A stretch of DNA of 64,000 nucleotides from an uncultured Gemmataceae bacterium (GCA_937923405.1 CALDUY010000029.1:62001-126000); one strand, 5' to 3'; shown: positions 17,656-26,518, numbered from the stretch's first letter. Notes: generated by a model not told the origin, from the sequence alone. Numbers and translations are program-made.

Positions 17656-18393
17656 ATGACCAAGACCCGACATGGTTGGATTGTCGCGGCGGGGAGCTTC
17701 CTGGTTCTTTGGTCGCTGAATCTGTCCTGCGCTCAGGACAAAAAGTCGAGCAACCAGCCCGCCGGCAAGGTCAGCGACGTGCAGCTGGTCGAGCGATTGT
17801 TGGCGGCTCGCAAAGAGTATCAGTACACTCTCGAAGCTCTACGCAAACATTACCTGCAAACCGGCGACGTGGAACGCGCGCGTTGGGCCGAGGAAGAACT
17901 GAAAGAGTATCATCTGATTACCAAACAGGTGTTCTTGCTCGTCCTCGATGTGCCGCCTCCGACTCTGAAAGGCGAGCAGAACATCCCCGAGGCGAACCAG
18001 CTCTATCGGCATGCCCTGGAGTTTAAGGACAAGGGCTGGGGCAAAGACTACATCTACAATCAGCGACGGGCCGAGATTCAGTTGCAGAAACTGCTCACGG
18101 AGTATCCGCAGAGTAATAAGATCTCCGATGCGGCTTTTATGCTCGGCGAACTGTACGAGAGTAAAGCCTTCAATCAGTTGCATCGCGCGGCAGCGTACTA
18201 CGAACGCTGCTTCCAATGGAACAGCGCTACCCAGCATGACGCTCGTATCCGAGCTGCTCGGTTATACGAGCGAAGTCTGAATAACCGGCCCCGAGCCGCC
18301 GAGATCTACAAAGAAATCATCACGCACGAAACCAATAGCAGACACATCGACGAGGCACGCAAACGCTTGCAGGAGCTGAGCGGCAAGCGCTAA
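17656..18393 (+). CDS. Exported TPR-repeat protein (BamD/YbgF-like repeats)
   Basis: 245 residues. The N-terminus (GWIVAAGSFLVLWSLNLSCAQD) is a signal peptide. Its Cys is not in a canonical lipobox because the -3 residue is Asn, so cleavage by signal peptidase I after SCA is as likely as lipidation. TPR-like helical pairs fill the second half, for example IQLQKLLTEYPQSNKISDAA, FMLGELYESKAFNQLHRAAA and AAEIYKEIITHETNSRHIDE, which resemble the repeat phasing of BamD or YbgF. A function in envelope assembly would be inference. It probably shares a transcript with the PIN-TRAM gene 24 bases upstream. Confidence 0.75.
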   Translation: MTKTRHGWIVAAGSFLVLWSLNLSCAQDKKSSNQPAGKVSDVQLVERLLAARKEYQYTLEALRKHYLQTGDVERARWAEEELKEYHLITKQVFLLVLDVPPPTLKGEQNIPEANQLYRHALEFKDKGWGKDYIYNQRRAEIQLQKLLTEYPQSNKISDAAFMLGELYESKAFNQLHRAAAYYERCFQWNSATQHDARIRAARLYERSLNNRPRAAEIYKEIITHETNSRHIDEARKRLQELSGKR

Positions 18394-18410
18394 CCGACCG
18401 AGCTGCGACC

Positions 18411-18522
18411 AGCCCGCGGCTACCAGAAGAAGCGGTAGTCGCAGGCTTCAGCGCTGCGCAGAGGCAGCGCCGGCTAAAGCCCGCGGCTACCAATCATTTC
18501 ACCCTCTTGCGACGCATACTAG
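18411..18522. repeat. Partial copy of a MITE-like palindromic element
   Basis: A 15-bp perfect direct repeat, AGCCCGCGGCTACCA, occurs at 18411-18425 and 18478-18492. Between them is a stem of GCGCTGC (18451-18457) and GCAGCGC (18464-18470). The right end, read on the minus strand from 18522, begins CTAG and matches the terminal repeat of the element at 58338-58500 with a few changes. Internally CGGTAGTCGCAGGCTT is nearly identical to sequence in that element. A matching left end is not recognisable, so this copy seems incomplete. Its right end includes the stop codon of the Uma2 gene. Confidence 0.6.
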
Positions 18523-19205
18523 GCTTTCTTGCGACGGCGGCGAGTTGACGGAGGAGTCGGAGCCGGCAGCCGCTCGAACAGCCGACGCACCGGCAGCTTC
18601 AGTCCCGGCAGCAGCGTTCCGCCCTCTAACGTGTCCGCCTCGCCTAACTCCTTCGCTTCATCCGGAGCCGTATGCACCGTCACCGTTCGACGTACCGGAT
18701 CCACCAGCCACACCAGCACTGTGCCCGTCAGAAAGTAGTCCTTCAGCTTGCGTCGCATCTCTCCGGCAGTGTTGCTCGGACTCAGCACTTCGATGGCCAA
18801 GTCCGGCACCAGGTCGGGAATCGGCGTTGTCGGTAGCGTCCCTCCGGGGAACTTCTCCCAGCGCGTGAACGACACATCCGGTACTCGCACCAGCCCCGGC
18901 ATCAGACGCACCGTCCCATCTGCTCCCGCCAGGTTTCCGAGTTCGAACACGTCGATCGACATGGCCAATAGGTGAGCAATCCACACGGCCAGGCTGCTTT
19001 CGAGGTAACCGATTGGTTTCTCCACGAGGACGCCGTCGACCAGTTCGTAGAGTCGTTCCGTCATCTGTTGCAGCCGCAGCAGATCCGCCTCCGTCGCTTT
19101 ACCCAGCGAGGGCGTACAGACGATGCGATCCAGCGGCACGTCGCCCAATCGGTGGATCATCTCGTCGAGTTTTTGCACCGTCTTGCTCCGCGATCGTGTG
19201 GCCAT
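18519..19205 (-). CDS. Uma2 family (DUF820) PD-(D/E)XK endonuclease-like protein
   Basis: 228 residues, ATG with GAGGAG about nine bases upstream. The restriction-endonuclease-like core is visible as VRVPDVSFTRWEKFP, then PDLAIEVLSPSNTAGEMRRK and VLVWLVDPVRRTVTVHT, giving the D...ExK-type site. Uma2 proteins are abundant in planctomycetes and cyanobacteria and their role is unknown; a nuclease activity is inferred from the fold. The C-terminus is a short basic Ser/Thr/Arg/Lys tail (TPPSTRRRRKKA). The stop codon lies inside the end of a repeat element. A second, damaged Uma2 gene is at 61650. Confidence 0.88.
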   Translation of the reverse strand: MATRSRSKTVQKLDEMIHRLGDVPLDRIVCTPSLGKATEADLLRLQQMTERLYELVDGVLVEKPIGYLESSLAVWIAHLLAMSIDVFELGNLAGADGTVRLMPGLVRVPDVSFTRWEKFPGGTLPTTPIPDLVPDLAIEVLSPSNTAGEMRRKLKDYFLTGTVLVWLVDPVRRTVTVHTAPDEAKELGEADTLEGGTLLPGLKLPVRRLFERLPAPTPPSTRRRRKKA

Positions 19206-19346
19206 GCCGCATCTCCTCGCCTCGAGATGGCTGGATTATTCCGTCTGCTGACTCTTGCGGTCAATGCCTGCGCAGCTTGCGTCAAAACAGGGCGACCGGG
19301 TATGCTCCGTGAAAACCACCTTCTGGGCACTGCGGAGAGTACGACA

Positions 19347-21101
19347 ATGGACCGCGAGGACGTGGCCGCGATACTGGCTGAGATCGGCACCATGCTCGAA
19401 CTGCAGGGCGAAAGTAGCTTTCGAGTCAACGCCTATCACAACGGCGCTCGGGCGATTCTGCAAATGGAAGAGGATCTCGGCGAAGTCGTGCGTCAGGGCC
19501 GGTTGGAGTCGATCCCCGGCATCGGAGCGACGTTGCGTGAGAAGATCACCACGCTGATGACCACGGGGAAGCTGAAGTTCTACGACGATCTCAAGGCCAA
19601 GACGCCGCCGGGACTGCTCGACATGCTGCGCATTCCGGGACTGGGGCCGAAGAAGGTGATCGCCTTGCAAGAGCAGCTGGGCATCGACACGCTGGAGAAA
19701 CTGAAAACAGCCTGTGACGCCGGCCAGGTCGCTCGGATCAAAGGCTTCGGTGTCCGCACCCAGGAGAAGATTCTCGAAGGGTTGCGATTCATCCAGGAGA
19801 TCGGCAACCGTGTGCGGCTGGACCAGGCGATGGCCGTGGCCGACGGTCTCGTCGCTGGTCTGCGCGACCTGCCGGGGGTCGAGCAAATCGAAGTGTGCGG
19901 CAGCATTCGCCGTCGCCGCGAAACCGTCAAGGACATCGATTTGCTCGTCAGCTGTACTGGAGACGCCGCGCCGATCATGGAGCAGTTCGTCCACCTGCCG
20001 GGGGTGATTCAGGTCACGGGGCAGGGCGAAACCAAGTCGAGCGTGATCGTTCAGAAGATTCTGTCCTCGGGGAACAAAGTTACGCTCAACGCCGATCTGC
20101 GGGTTGTCTCGCCGCGACAGTTTCCCTTCGCCCTGCACTACTTCACGGGCAGCAAGGAGCACGGCATCGCCATGCGTGTGCGGGCGCAGCGGCAGGGGCT
20201 GAAGCTCAACGAGTATGAGTTGGCCGGCGAGAGCCAATCGATCGAGGCGGCCACGGAAGCCGACCTCTTCGCCGCTCTGGGGCTAGCCTGGATCCCGCCG
20301 GAGCTGCGCGAGGACACCGGCGAACTCGACGCCGCCGAGAAGGGCACTCTGCCGCGACTGCTCGAACCAGAGCAGATCCAGGGTGTCTTTCACAATCACA
20401 CCGTTTATAGCGACGGGGGGAACACAGTCGAAGAGATGGCTCGCGCGGCCCAGGCGCTGGGCTGGAAGTATCTGGGCATCGGCGATCACTCTCAATCGCT
20501 GACCATTGCCAACGGCTTGTCGCCCCGGCGCGTCCGCGCCCAACAGCGTGAGATTGACGCGCTGAATAAGAAATTGAAGAATTTCCGGATCTTCAAAGGG
20601 ACAGAATGTGACATCCTGCCCGATGGCTCGCTGGATTACGACGATGAGTTGCTGGCGACGTTCGACTATGTTGTGGCCAGTGTACATACCCACTTCAACC
20701 AGAGCCGCCAAGAAATGACCGAGCGCATCATTCGAGCAGTTCGGCATCCGTTGGTGACGATGCTGGGCCACTCGACGGGACGACTGTTGCTGCAACGCGA
20801 AGGCTATCAGGTGGACCTGGAGGCAGTGCTACGAGCGGCCGCGGAGTCCGGCTGTATGATCGAGATCAACGCTGACCCGCATCGCCTCGACCTGGACTGG
20901 GTGCATTGCAAGCGGGCCCGAAACCTGGGCGTACTGCTGGTCATCAATCCCGATGCGCACTCGACCCAGGGACTAAGGAATTATTGGTTCGGCGTTAGCG
21001 TGGCTCGTCGCGGTTGGCTGGAACCGGCCAACGTCTTCAACACGCGAGGCCCCGACGAAGTCGCCGCTTGGTTCGCCCAACGCAAGGCCGCTGCTAGATA
21101 A
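19347..21101 (+). CDS. polX: DNA polymerase/3'-5' exonuclease PolX
   Basis: 584 residues from the ATG at 19347, with GGAGAG about eight bases upstream; the frame is open a further 125 codons upstream but overlaps the divergent Uma2 gene and has no family match. Helix-hairpin-helix motifs lie in about 45-140 (IPGIGATLREKI, IPGLGPKKVIAL). The nucleotidyltransferase site is CGSIRRRRETVKDIDLLVS near 183-201 with DxD, and the third Asp is in NADLRVVSPRQFPF. The C-terminal PHP domain has FHNHTVYSDG near 348, GIGDHSQS near 378, and later VASVHTHF and NPDAHS. PolX fills gaps in base-excision repair and its PHP domain gives 3'-5' exonuclease activity. Fully intact. Confidence 0.96.
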   Translation: MDREDVAAILAEIGTMLELQGESSFRVNAYHNGARAILQMEEDLGEVVRQGRLESIPGIGATLREKITTLMTTGKLKFYDDLKAKTPPGLLDMLRIPGLGPKKVIALQEQLGIDTLEKLKTACDAGQVARIKGFGVRTQEKILEGLRFIQEIGNRVRLDQAMAVADGLVAGLRDLPGVEQIEVCGSIRRRRETVKDIDLLVSCTGDAAPIMEQFVHLPGVIQVTGQGETKSSVIVQKILSSGNKVTLNADLRVVSPRQFPFALHYFTGSKEHGIAMRVRAQRQGLKLNEYELAGESQSIEAATEADLFAALGLAWIPPELREDTGELDAAEKGTLPRLLEPEQIQGVFHNHTVYSDGGNTVEEMARAAQALGWKYLGIGDHSQSLTIANGLSPRRVRAQQREIDALNKKLKNFRIFKGTECDILPDGSLDYDDELLATFDYVVASVHTHFNQSRQEMTERIIRAVRHPLVTMLGHSTGRLLLQREGYQVDLEAVLRAAAESGCMIEINADPHRLDLDWVHCKRARNLGVLLVINPDAHSTQGLRNYWFGVSVARRGWLEPANVFNTRGPDEVAAWFAQRKAAAR

Positions 21102-21280
21102 CTGGACATTCGCGACCGTCCACATTGTTCGGCTTTTCCCTGCGACAACGATCGTAGCATGCCTTCAGACGTCCAACTGAGTCGAGAACTCGATCATTTG
21201 AACGCCACCCCTTCAGGAAGCGCGCATATTGATGATGTCCCTTCCGTGTTCTGACGAATCCGGAGGCGGATACGGGTTGG

Positions 21281-21323
21281 TGGAACCGCTGACGGGGGGC
21301 CGGAGTGCCCCTCGTCGGTTCCA
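21281..21323. terminator. Hairpin between convergent polX and histidine kinase genes
   Basis: TGGAACCG (21281-21288) pairs perfectly with CGGTTCCA (21316-21323). GACGGGG and CCCC-CGTC inside extend the stem with a bulge. It ends five bases from the histidine kinase stop. No T tract follows on either strand, so it may be a transcript-end stabiliser or a factor-assisted terminator rather than a classical intrinsic one. Confidence 0.4.
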
Positions 21324-21327
21324 GCTT

Positions 21328-22422
21328 TCAGCACGGCTCCCCGCGAACTAGTTCTGCCGGGATAATCAGATCAAACCGACTGCCCTGGCCCACGGCGCTG
21401 GAAATCTCCAGTGTTAGTCCTAGTTCGACGACCAAACGGTCGACTGTGGCCAACCCGATGCCGCTGCCGCCGGAGTCGCTGTCGGCCATTCCTGCTTGCC
21501 CACGATGGAACGGCTCAAAGATGGATTCTTGCTCTTCCTCGGTCATGCCCGCGCCGGTGTCCTCGACCGTGATAACCAGAGCCGGTTCCGGCTCGGTTCG
21601 CCAGCTGGTGTACAGTCGCACCTTGCCCGCCGAGGTGTAGCGTATCGCGTTGACCAACAGGTTGCCGATCAGTCGCCCGAGACGGACCCGGTTACTCAGG
21701 ATCGTCTGTCCACGCACCGCCTCCAGGTCCATCTCCAGCCTGATGCCCTTGTTCCGCGCTGACATCTCGTGTTCCAGCACCAAACTGGTGAGCAAAGGTT
21801 CCAGAGGCATCCAGTCTCGGACGGCACGGAGGGCGACCTGCACCGGAGCCTTGCACCACTCGAGCAACTCCTGAGCAATGGACATGGCGCGATCCGACGC
21901 ACTACGAATCCGCTGCAACACGTCGGCCATCGTCTCCGGACCAGGCTGGGTCAGGGCTAAAGGCACGAGCAATCGCAGGGCCTGAAGCGGCGTGCGCAGA
22001 TCATGCGACAGCCCAGCGAGTTCTTCCCAATCGGGTGCATGTGGCCCCAGCACCACCGTCGCCGTGACCCCAACCGCGGTTCCTTGTTGGTCGGTCAGCG
22101 GAGCAGCGCTCCATGACAGCACCTCGGCAGCGCCTCCAGGACGCGGCCAGAGGAACGTCGCTTCCCGACAGGCCCGTTCGCGTCCCGCCGCCAGGATCGG
22201 CAGCTGGCTTTCCATGACCGGCTCACCGTTCATGTGCAACAGAGGCTGTTGGGCCAAATCCGCCGGGTTGATGGGGATTCCTTCCTGCACCAGTTGCCGT
22301 GCCGTTTCGTTCAGACAGAAGAGTCGCCAGTCGGTCAGGTTGAGATAAAAATGAGCCACCCGCGGCGCAAGAAACGGGTGAGGCCGGCGAGCGCCGCCGC
22401 GACGAGAGAAGGTATTCAGCAT
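21328..22422 (-). CDS. Sensor histidine kinase (cytosolic, PAS-like sensor)
   Basis: 364 residues. The N-terminal half is PAS-like (FYLNLTDWRLFCLNETARQLV; later WSAAPLTDQQGTAVGVTATVV). HisKA carries the phosphorylated His in ELAGLSHDLRTPLQALR (around residue 140). The HATPase_c domain has the N box LIGNLLVNAIRYTS, the G1 box VEDTGAGM, the F box FEPFHRG and the G2 box GGSGIGLATV. No membrane helix is evident, so it should sense a cytoplasmic signal. No response-regulator gene adjoins it, so it is an orphan kinase. It converges with polX. Confidence 0.93.
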   Translation of the reverse strand: MLNTFSRRGGARRPHPFLAPRVAHFYLNLTDWRLFCLNETARQLVQEGIPINPADLAQQPLLHMNGEPVMESQLPILAAGRERACREATFLWPRPGGAAEVLSWSAAPLTDQQGTAVGVTATVVLGPHAPDWEELAGLSHDLRTPLQALRLLVPLALTQPGPETMADVLQRIRSASDRAMSIAQELLEWCKAPVQVALRAVRDWMPLEPLLTSLVLEHEMSARNKGIRLEMDLEAVRGQTILSNRVRLGRLIGNLLVNAIRYTSAGKVRLYTSWRTEPEPALVITVEDTGAGMTEEEQESIFEPFHRGQAGMADSDSGGSGIGLATVDRLVVELGLTLEISSAVGQGSRFDLIIPAELVRGEPC

Positions 22423-22510
22423 CGATTGGCTCCAGGCGACCCGCTGCTGTCGGTGGGGTCGCCATTGACCGGAGGGGGGATTCAGACGGGTTCTTTTTTA
22501 ATATACAACG

Positions 22511-22572
22511 AGAAAAAACCCGCTGCTAGCCCTCCTGGCGGTGCCGACACCAGAAGAGCCGCATGGCGGGTT
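22511..22572 (-). terminator. Candidate intrinsic terminator downstream of the small minus-strand gene
   Basis: On the minus strand AACCCGC (RC of 22566-22572) pairs with GCGGGTT (RC of 22517-22523) across a loop of about 42 bases that contains a smaller GGTG/CACC stem. A run of six U follows immediately. The long loop weakens the case, but the U-tract is in the right place for a transcript coming from 22799. Confidence 0.45.
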
Positions 22573-22581
22573 CAAGGGAGT

Positions 22582-22599
22582 TCAGTCTGAACAGACTGA
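22582..22599. repeat. Perfect 8-bp inverted repeat just after a small gene
   Basis: TCAGTCTG (22582-22589) and CAGACTGA (22592-22599) form a perfect palindrome with a two-base centre. It begins six bases past the stop of the minus-strand gene at 22605. It could be an operator-like site or the first hairpin of a bipartite transcript end together with the U-tract hairpin beyond it. Confidence 0.5.
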
Positions 22600-22604
22600 T
22601 GGCG

Positions 22605-22799
22605 TTAGCACGCCTCCGGTCGATGACCGATAAAGTCCCGTAAGACTTGACGCACCATCTCGGCCGCTGTCAGGCCGCGATGATGAGCCTCTCGCTCCAA
22701 TTCCGACAGTTGCCAACCGGAAAGCAACAGCGGCATCTCGACCACGTCACAATGATCGAAGTGCGGATCATCAGAAAAGTGGGGGGTTTCCGAAGGCAT
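22605..22799 (-). CDS. Small ribbon-helix-helix-like protein
   Basis: 64 residues. The segment MPLLLSGWQLSELEREAHHRGLTAAEMVRQVLRDFIGH (given in parts: strand MPLLLSGWQ, helix SELEREAHHRG, turn, helix AEMVRQVLRDFIG) has the strand-helix-helix rhythm of MetJ/Arc/CopG DNA-binding proteins. The N-terminal 20 residues are acidic and His-rich (HFSDDPHFDHCD). No Shine-Dalgarno site is evident before the ATG. It is bracketed by hairpins at 22582 and 22903. If real, it may be a small DNA-binding regulator, or an antitoxin without a partner toxin nearby. Confidence 0.5.
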   Translation of the reverse strand: MPSETPHFSDDPHFDHCDVVEMPLLLSGWQLSELEREAHHRGLTAAEMVRQVLRDFIGHRPEAC

Positions 22800-22902
22800 A
22801 GTTGCAATCAGATGGCTCAGTCTTTTGGACCAGTGTCTCTTGGTGCAACTATCGAAAGCAAACTTAATGCCAACTGTCGCGTTCCCTTCAAATTTTGCCT
22901 AA

Positions 22903-22942
22903 GTGAAGCTCTTCACGCCTGTTAGAGAAACAGGAGCTTCAC
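22903..22942. terminator. Two-tier hairpin between the TPR gene and the small RHH-like gene
   Basis: GTGAAGCTC (22903-22911) pairs perfectly with GAGCTTCAC (22934-22942), and inside this CCTGTT (22918-22923) pairs with AACAGG (22929-22934). It lies about 70 bases past the stop of the minus-strand TPR gene. It lacks a T tract, so it may act as a 3'-end hairpin or as a leader structure for the small gene. Confidence 0.4.
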
Positions 22943-23011
22943 ACTACGTTCATTAGCAGCGGCACGATGCAACAACCCTGTACAGGAACTGCCTATCGGG
23001 CGCGCAGTCTC

Positions 23012-23752
23012 TCAGACCGGCACTAACATCTGATACAATCGCGCCAGATGGTGCCAGGCGCTGGAGTCGGGCAGCTGAGCGATGACGGCATCCAGCGCCG
23101 ACAGAGCCAAGTCAGACTCTCCCAAGAACAGCGCGGCCATACCTCGATTAAACAGCACGGGCACGGAGTCGGGCTGCGCCAGCCAATCGGCCAAGGCGGC
23201 GCGGTGGTCGCCTCGATGCCAGGCCAGGGCGGCACGCTCGTTGGCATGCTGAGCCTGCCAGGTCGCACTGGGCGGCTGGGCTAGCAAGCGCTGAGCAGTG
23301 TCGAACTGTCGCGCCAGGCGAGCGACACCGGCGGCCAGGTAGCGGCTCGGCTCGGCATGGGCCTGATTGAGGTACTTGTTCAGTTCGGGCAGATCGATCG
23401 GTTCGGAAAGCGGCTGGCGCAGAGCCAACGCTTCGCCGGTCAACAGCGGTTGCAACTCACGGACCAGTTGCGGATAGTTGCCCAAAGCCAGGGCGATGGC
23501 CACGGTCGGCTCTTGCAGACTGACTAGCGTCGGCCAGCCTGGCGGCACCTGCCAACGCTCTGCCGCCAACCCTGCTGTCGTCGCATCGCTCCATGCCTGT
23601 TGTGGATCGACCGGCTGCACGGGCACGGCATCAAACGGCACGGCCTGTTCGCCCAGATCGACAAACCCCAGGCCGTTGGCTTGGGCCTGGATCTGCTGCC
23701 TTAGATAGTTCGTCAACAGTTCGTCTACCGAAGGCGGTTGCTGCCGAGTCAT
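23012..23752 (-). CDS. Cytoplasmic TPR-like protein of unknown function
   Basis: 246 residues from ATG 23752, where TAGGAG sits seven bases upstream; an in-frame extension to 23785 lacks such a site. There is no signal peptide. The sequence is rich in Gln, Ala and Leu and ends in TPR-like repeats (NERAALAWHRGDHRAALADW, VLFNRGMAALFLGESDLALS, ALDAVIAQLPDSSAWHHLAR). The first half (DELLTNYLRQQIQAQANGLG and onward) was not recognised. It follows the M16 peptidase gene by 66 bases on the same strand, so both are probably one transcript. Confidence 0.7.
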   Translation of the reverse strand: MTRQQPPSVDELLTNYLRQQIQAQANGLGFVDLGEQAVPFDAVPVQPVDPQQAWSDATTAGLAAERWQVPPGWPTLVSLQEPTVAIALALGNYPQLVRELQPLLTGEALALRQPLSEPIDLPELNKYLNQAHAEPSRYLAAGVARLARQFDTAQRLLAQPPSATWQAQHANERAALAWHRGDHRAALADWLAQPDSVPVLFNRGMAALFLGESDLALSALDAVIAQLPDSSAWHHLARLYQMLVPV

Positions 23753-23818
23753 CGTTCCACTCCTACCGAGGTGTTCAGAATCCAACTTGAAACGCTCGGG
23801 TTGTTTCGACTTGCGCGG

Positions 23819-26518
23819 TCATTTATTCTCGGCCAACGGCTTGCCGGTCGAGTCCACGGCTCCGGCAGCGACCAGCACCATACGGTCGGGGTGCAGATGC
23901 TTCCGGGCCACCGCCTGCACGTCGTCCGCCGTCACTTTGGCCACCTCGCGTTGAAACCGTTCCAGGTAGTCGAAGCCCAGGCCGAAGCGTTCAAGGGCGG
24001 CCAACTGTGCCGCGATGCCGCTGTTGGTGCCGAACTGCAACTGCCGACTGCCGATCAGATAGGTCTTAGCGTCGTCCACCTCGCTGGCCGTCGCCTTTTC
24101 TTCGCGGATGCGGTGCAGCTCTTCGAGAAACATCTTCTTGACGACGGCGAACTTGTCGGTATCGGTGCCGATGTAGCAAGTGAAGGTGCCCGGTTGGAGG
24201 CCGGCATTGCTGGTGATCGTGCCCTGCACGGTGTAGGCCAATCCCTCACGATCGCGCAGCCGACCCGAGAGGCGATCGGTGAAGCCCGGCCCCGTGCCGA
24301 GAATGTGATCCATCACCAGCAGTTTGAAGTAGTCCGGATCGTTGCGGCGAATGCCGACGTGGCCGAGGAACATCTGTAGCTGGGCGGCGCGCGGCATAGT
24401 CAGGATCGTTTGGGTGAACCGGGGTGGCAACGTCACTTCGGGCGTCTCCAGCTTCGGCAACTCGACCGGCTTCCAGTCCTTGACCAACTCGCGGATCTCC
24501 GCCAGCACTTCTTTGCTGTCGAAATCGCCCACGACCACCAGGATGCAGTTGTTCGGCCCATAGACGCGACGATGGAACTGGCGGCAGTGTTCCGCGGTCA
24601 GTTTGGCCACCGTCGCCGAGGTGCCGTTCAGTGGTCGCCCCAGTGGATGCTTGCCGTAGACCTGACGGCGAAACTCGCGCGAAGCTCGGGTCTCCGGCTG
24701 AGCCTCCTCTTCGTCCAGCTCGGCCAGCAGCCGCTCCTTGACCGGCGCGAACACCTCCTTGCGAAAGGCTGGCTGGGTCACGCACTCCAGCAACAGGCTC
24801 AGCCCCAGCTTGCGATGCGGAGACAGCACCTTGACCGACCCGCCCGAATTGAGCGTCATTCGTCCGCCGACGCTCTCGATCAGATCGGCGATCTCCGGTC
24901 CAGTCTTCGTGGTCGTGCCCTCATCGAGCATCAATCCCGTCAGCTGGGCTACTCCCAACTGGTCGTCCGGCTGATACAACGCCGACTCGCGCAACACCAG
25001 CTGGGCATCGATGATCGGCAGGCGGCGTTGCTGGAACAACACGACCACCAAGCCGTTGGGCAGCACAACGCGCTGAGCCTGCTTCAGATCAAACGCTGTG
25101 GTCTTCGCATCAGCCTGGCGAGTACGGATGGTCTGCGGTCGAGTCGAGTGCGGCGCGGCCAGCTGGCCGGAGCGTTTGGGCGGCACCGACCAGACGGTGG
25201 CAGATTTGACCGGCACCAGATACTTGCGGGCCACACGCTGCACGTCCTTGGGCGTGACGGCGGCGATGCGTGGCAGATACTCCCGGGCCAACTCCAGCGA
25301 CGTGACCGTGGCGGCGTGACCGATTCGATTGGCCAGGCCATAGGTGCTTTCCAGGCCGAAGATCGTCGAGGCGAGGATCTGCTGTTGCACGCGCTGCAAC
25401 TCCTCGGGGCTGACCAGCTCTTCACGGAGTTTAGCGATCTCCGCTAGCAGTAATCGTTCGACTTCCAGCCGATCCTTGCCCGGCAGGACCTCGGCGAAGA
25501 CCGCTAGCCAGCCGGGATAACGGCCCGGCGTGTGATCCGCACCAACGGTCGAGGCTACTTCCGCTCCTTCGACCAGGGCCCGATACAGCCGACAGCGTTT
25601 GCCCGTGCCCAGGATACCCTCCAAGACAGCTAGGGCGGCCTGATCGTCGTCGCCAGCTCGCACCGTCGGATAGCCGATCAGCAGACGCGGTACCGTGAAC
25701 TTCGACTCCATCTCATAGCGAGTCGGTAGCTTCGACGCTCCAGGGGGAATAGTCTTGCGTGCTGGCAGTTTGCCTCGTGGAATTGGACTAAACAGATCGC
25801 GTATTGTCTTCTTTGCCTCAGCAGGATCGAAGCCGCCCACCAGCACCAGGCAGGCGTTGTTGGGATGATACCAGCGGTCGTAGAAGGCTTTGATGATCGA
25901 CTCGGTGGCGGCCTGCACATGTTCCGCCTCGCCGATGATGGGATGGCCGTAGGGATGCTCCCTACCGAACAGGCGCGGCAGGATCGCCTTATATTCCAGA
26001 TCCCAGGGCGTGTCCTCGCCGCCAGCCAGCTCGTTGATCACCGCTCCTTTTTCCTTGTCGAACTCATGCTCCCGATCGATACGCAGGTTGCGCATGCGAT
26101 CCGCTTCGACGACCAGCGCCTCCTTCCAGCGACCCGCCGGCAGTGTGAAATGGTAGGCGGTCACGTCGGTCGAGGTGTAGGCATTGTTCGACCCGCCGGC
26201 TCGAAAGGTGATTCGGTCGATGTCGCCAGGTTTCAGTTTCCCCGTGCCCTTGAACATCAGATGTTCCAGGTAGTGGGCCAGTCCGGTCGAGGTTTTGTCT
26301 TCGTCGGCGCTGCCGACCTTGTACATCACCATCGTCGTGACCGAGGTCGATCCGGGAATCGGCTTAAGCAGCACGCGTAGGCCGTTGTCCAGTTCGTACT
26401 CCTGAATGTCGTCGTAGAGAGCCGCTGCCGTGCGCAGGGCCAACTTGAGATCTGAAGCGAGAAGAGACGAGGTGGTGAATCCCAGTGACAGAACGGTCCA
26501 ACAGAACAAACGCGACAT
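23819..26518 (-). CDS. Exported M16 family zinc metallopeptidase (fused double-domain)
   Basis: 899 residues from ATG 26518, with AAGGAGG five bases upstream; the frame is open further to 26590. The N-terminus MSRLFCWTVLSLGFTTSSLLA is a signal peptide, so the enzyme acts outside the cytoplasm. The first M16 half has the inverted zinc motif HYLEH near residue 80, with the third ligand in KGAVINELAG near 157. The second half starts near 476 (VVLPNGLVVVLFQQRRLP) and has GVAQLTGLMLDEG where HxxEH would be, so it is the usual catalytically dead half of a processing-protease-like pair fused in one chain. These enzymes degrade peptides. A TPR gene follows at 23752. Confidence 0.95.
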   Translation of the reverse strand: MSRLFCWTVLSLGFTTSSLLASDLKLALRTAAALYDDIQEYELDNGLRVLLKPIPGSTSVTTMVMYKVGSADEDKTSTGLAHYLEHLMFKGTGKLKPGDIDRITFRAGGSNNAYTSTDVTAYHFTLPAGRWKEALVVEADRMRNLRIDREHEFDKEKGAVINELAGGEDTPWDLEYKAILPRLFGREHPYGHPIIGEAEHVQAATESIIKAFYDRWYHPNNACLVLVGGFDPAEAKKTIRDLFSPIPRGKLPARKTIPPGASKLPTRYEMESKFTVPRLLIGYPTVRAGDDDQAALAVLEGILGTGKRCRLYRALVEGAEVASTVGADHTPGRYPGWLAVFAEVLPGKDRLEVERLLLAEIAKLREELVSPEELQRVQQQILASTIFGLESTYGLANRIGHAATVTSLELAREYLPRIAAVTPKDVQRVARKYLVPVKSATVWSVPPKRSGQLAAPHSTRPQTIRTRQADAKTTAFDLKQAQRVVLPNGLVVVLFQQRRLPIIDAQLVLRESALYQPDDQLGVAQLTGLMLDEGTTTKTGPEIADLIESVGGRMTLNSGGSVKVLSPHRKLGLSLLLECVTQPAFRKEVFAPVKERLLAELDEEEAQPETRASREFRRQVYGKHPLGRPLNGTSATVAKLTAEHCRQFHRRVYGPNNCILVVVGDFDSKEVLAEIRELVKDWKPVELPKLETPEVTLPPRFTQTILTMPRAAQLQMFLGHVGIRRNDPDYFKLLVMDHILGTGPGFTDRLSGRLRDREGLAYTVQGTITSNAGLQPGTFTCYIGTDTDKFAVVKKMFLEELHRIREEKATASEVDDAKTYLIGSRQLQFGTNSGIAAQLAALERFGLGFDYLERFQREVAKVTADDVQAVARKHLHPDRMVLVAAGAVDSTGKPLAENK

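Noticed and set aside
18972-19346. Upstream in-frame extension of PolX by 125 codons
   Set aside because: It overlaps the divergent Uma2 gene, and PolX proteins begin at the MDREDVAAILAEIG segment, which has its own ribosome-binding site.
22234-22590. Plus-strand open frame of 118 codons
   Set aside because: It overlaps the start of the histidine kinase and the intergenic hairpin, with no ribosome-binding site or homology pattern.
24410-25447. Plus-strand open frame of 345 codons
   Set aside because: It is antisense to the M16 peptidase, with skewed composition (many Gln, Arg, Leu) and no recognisable motif.
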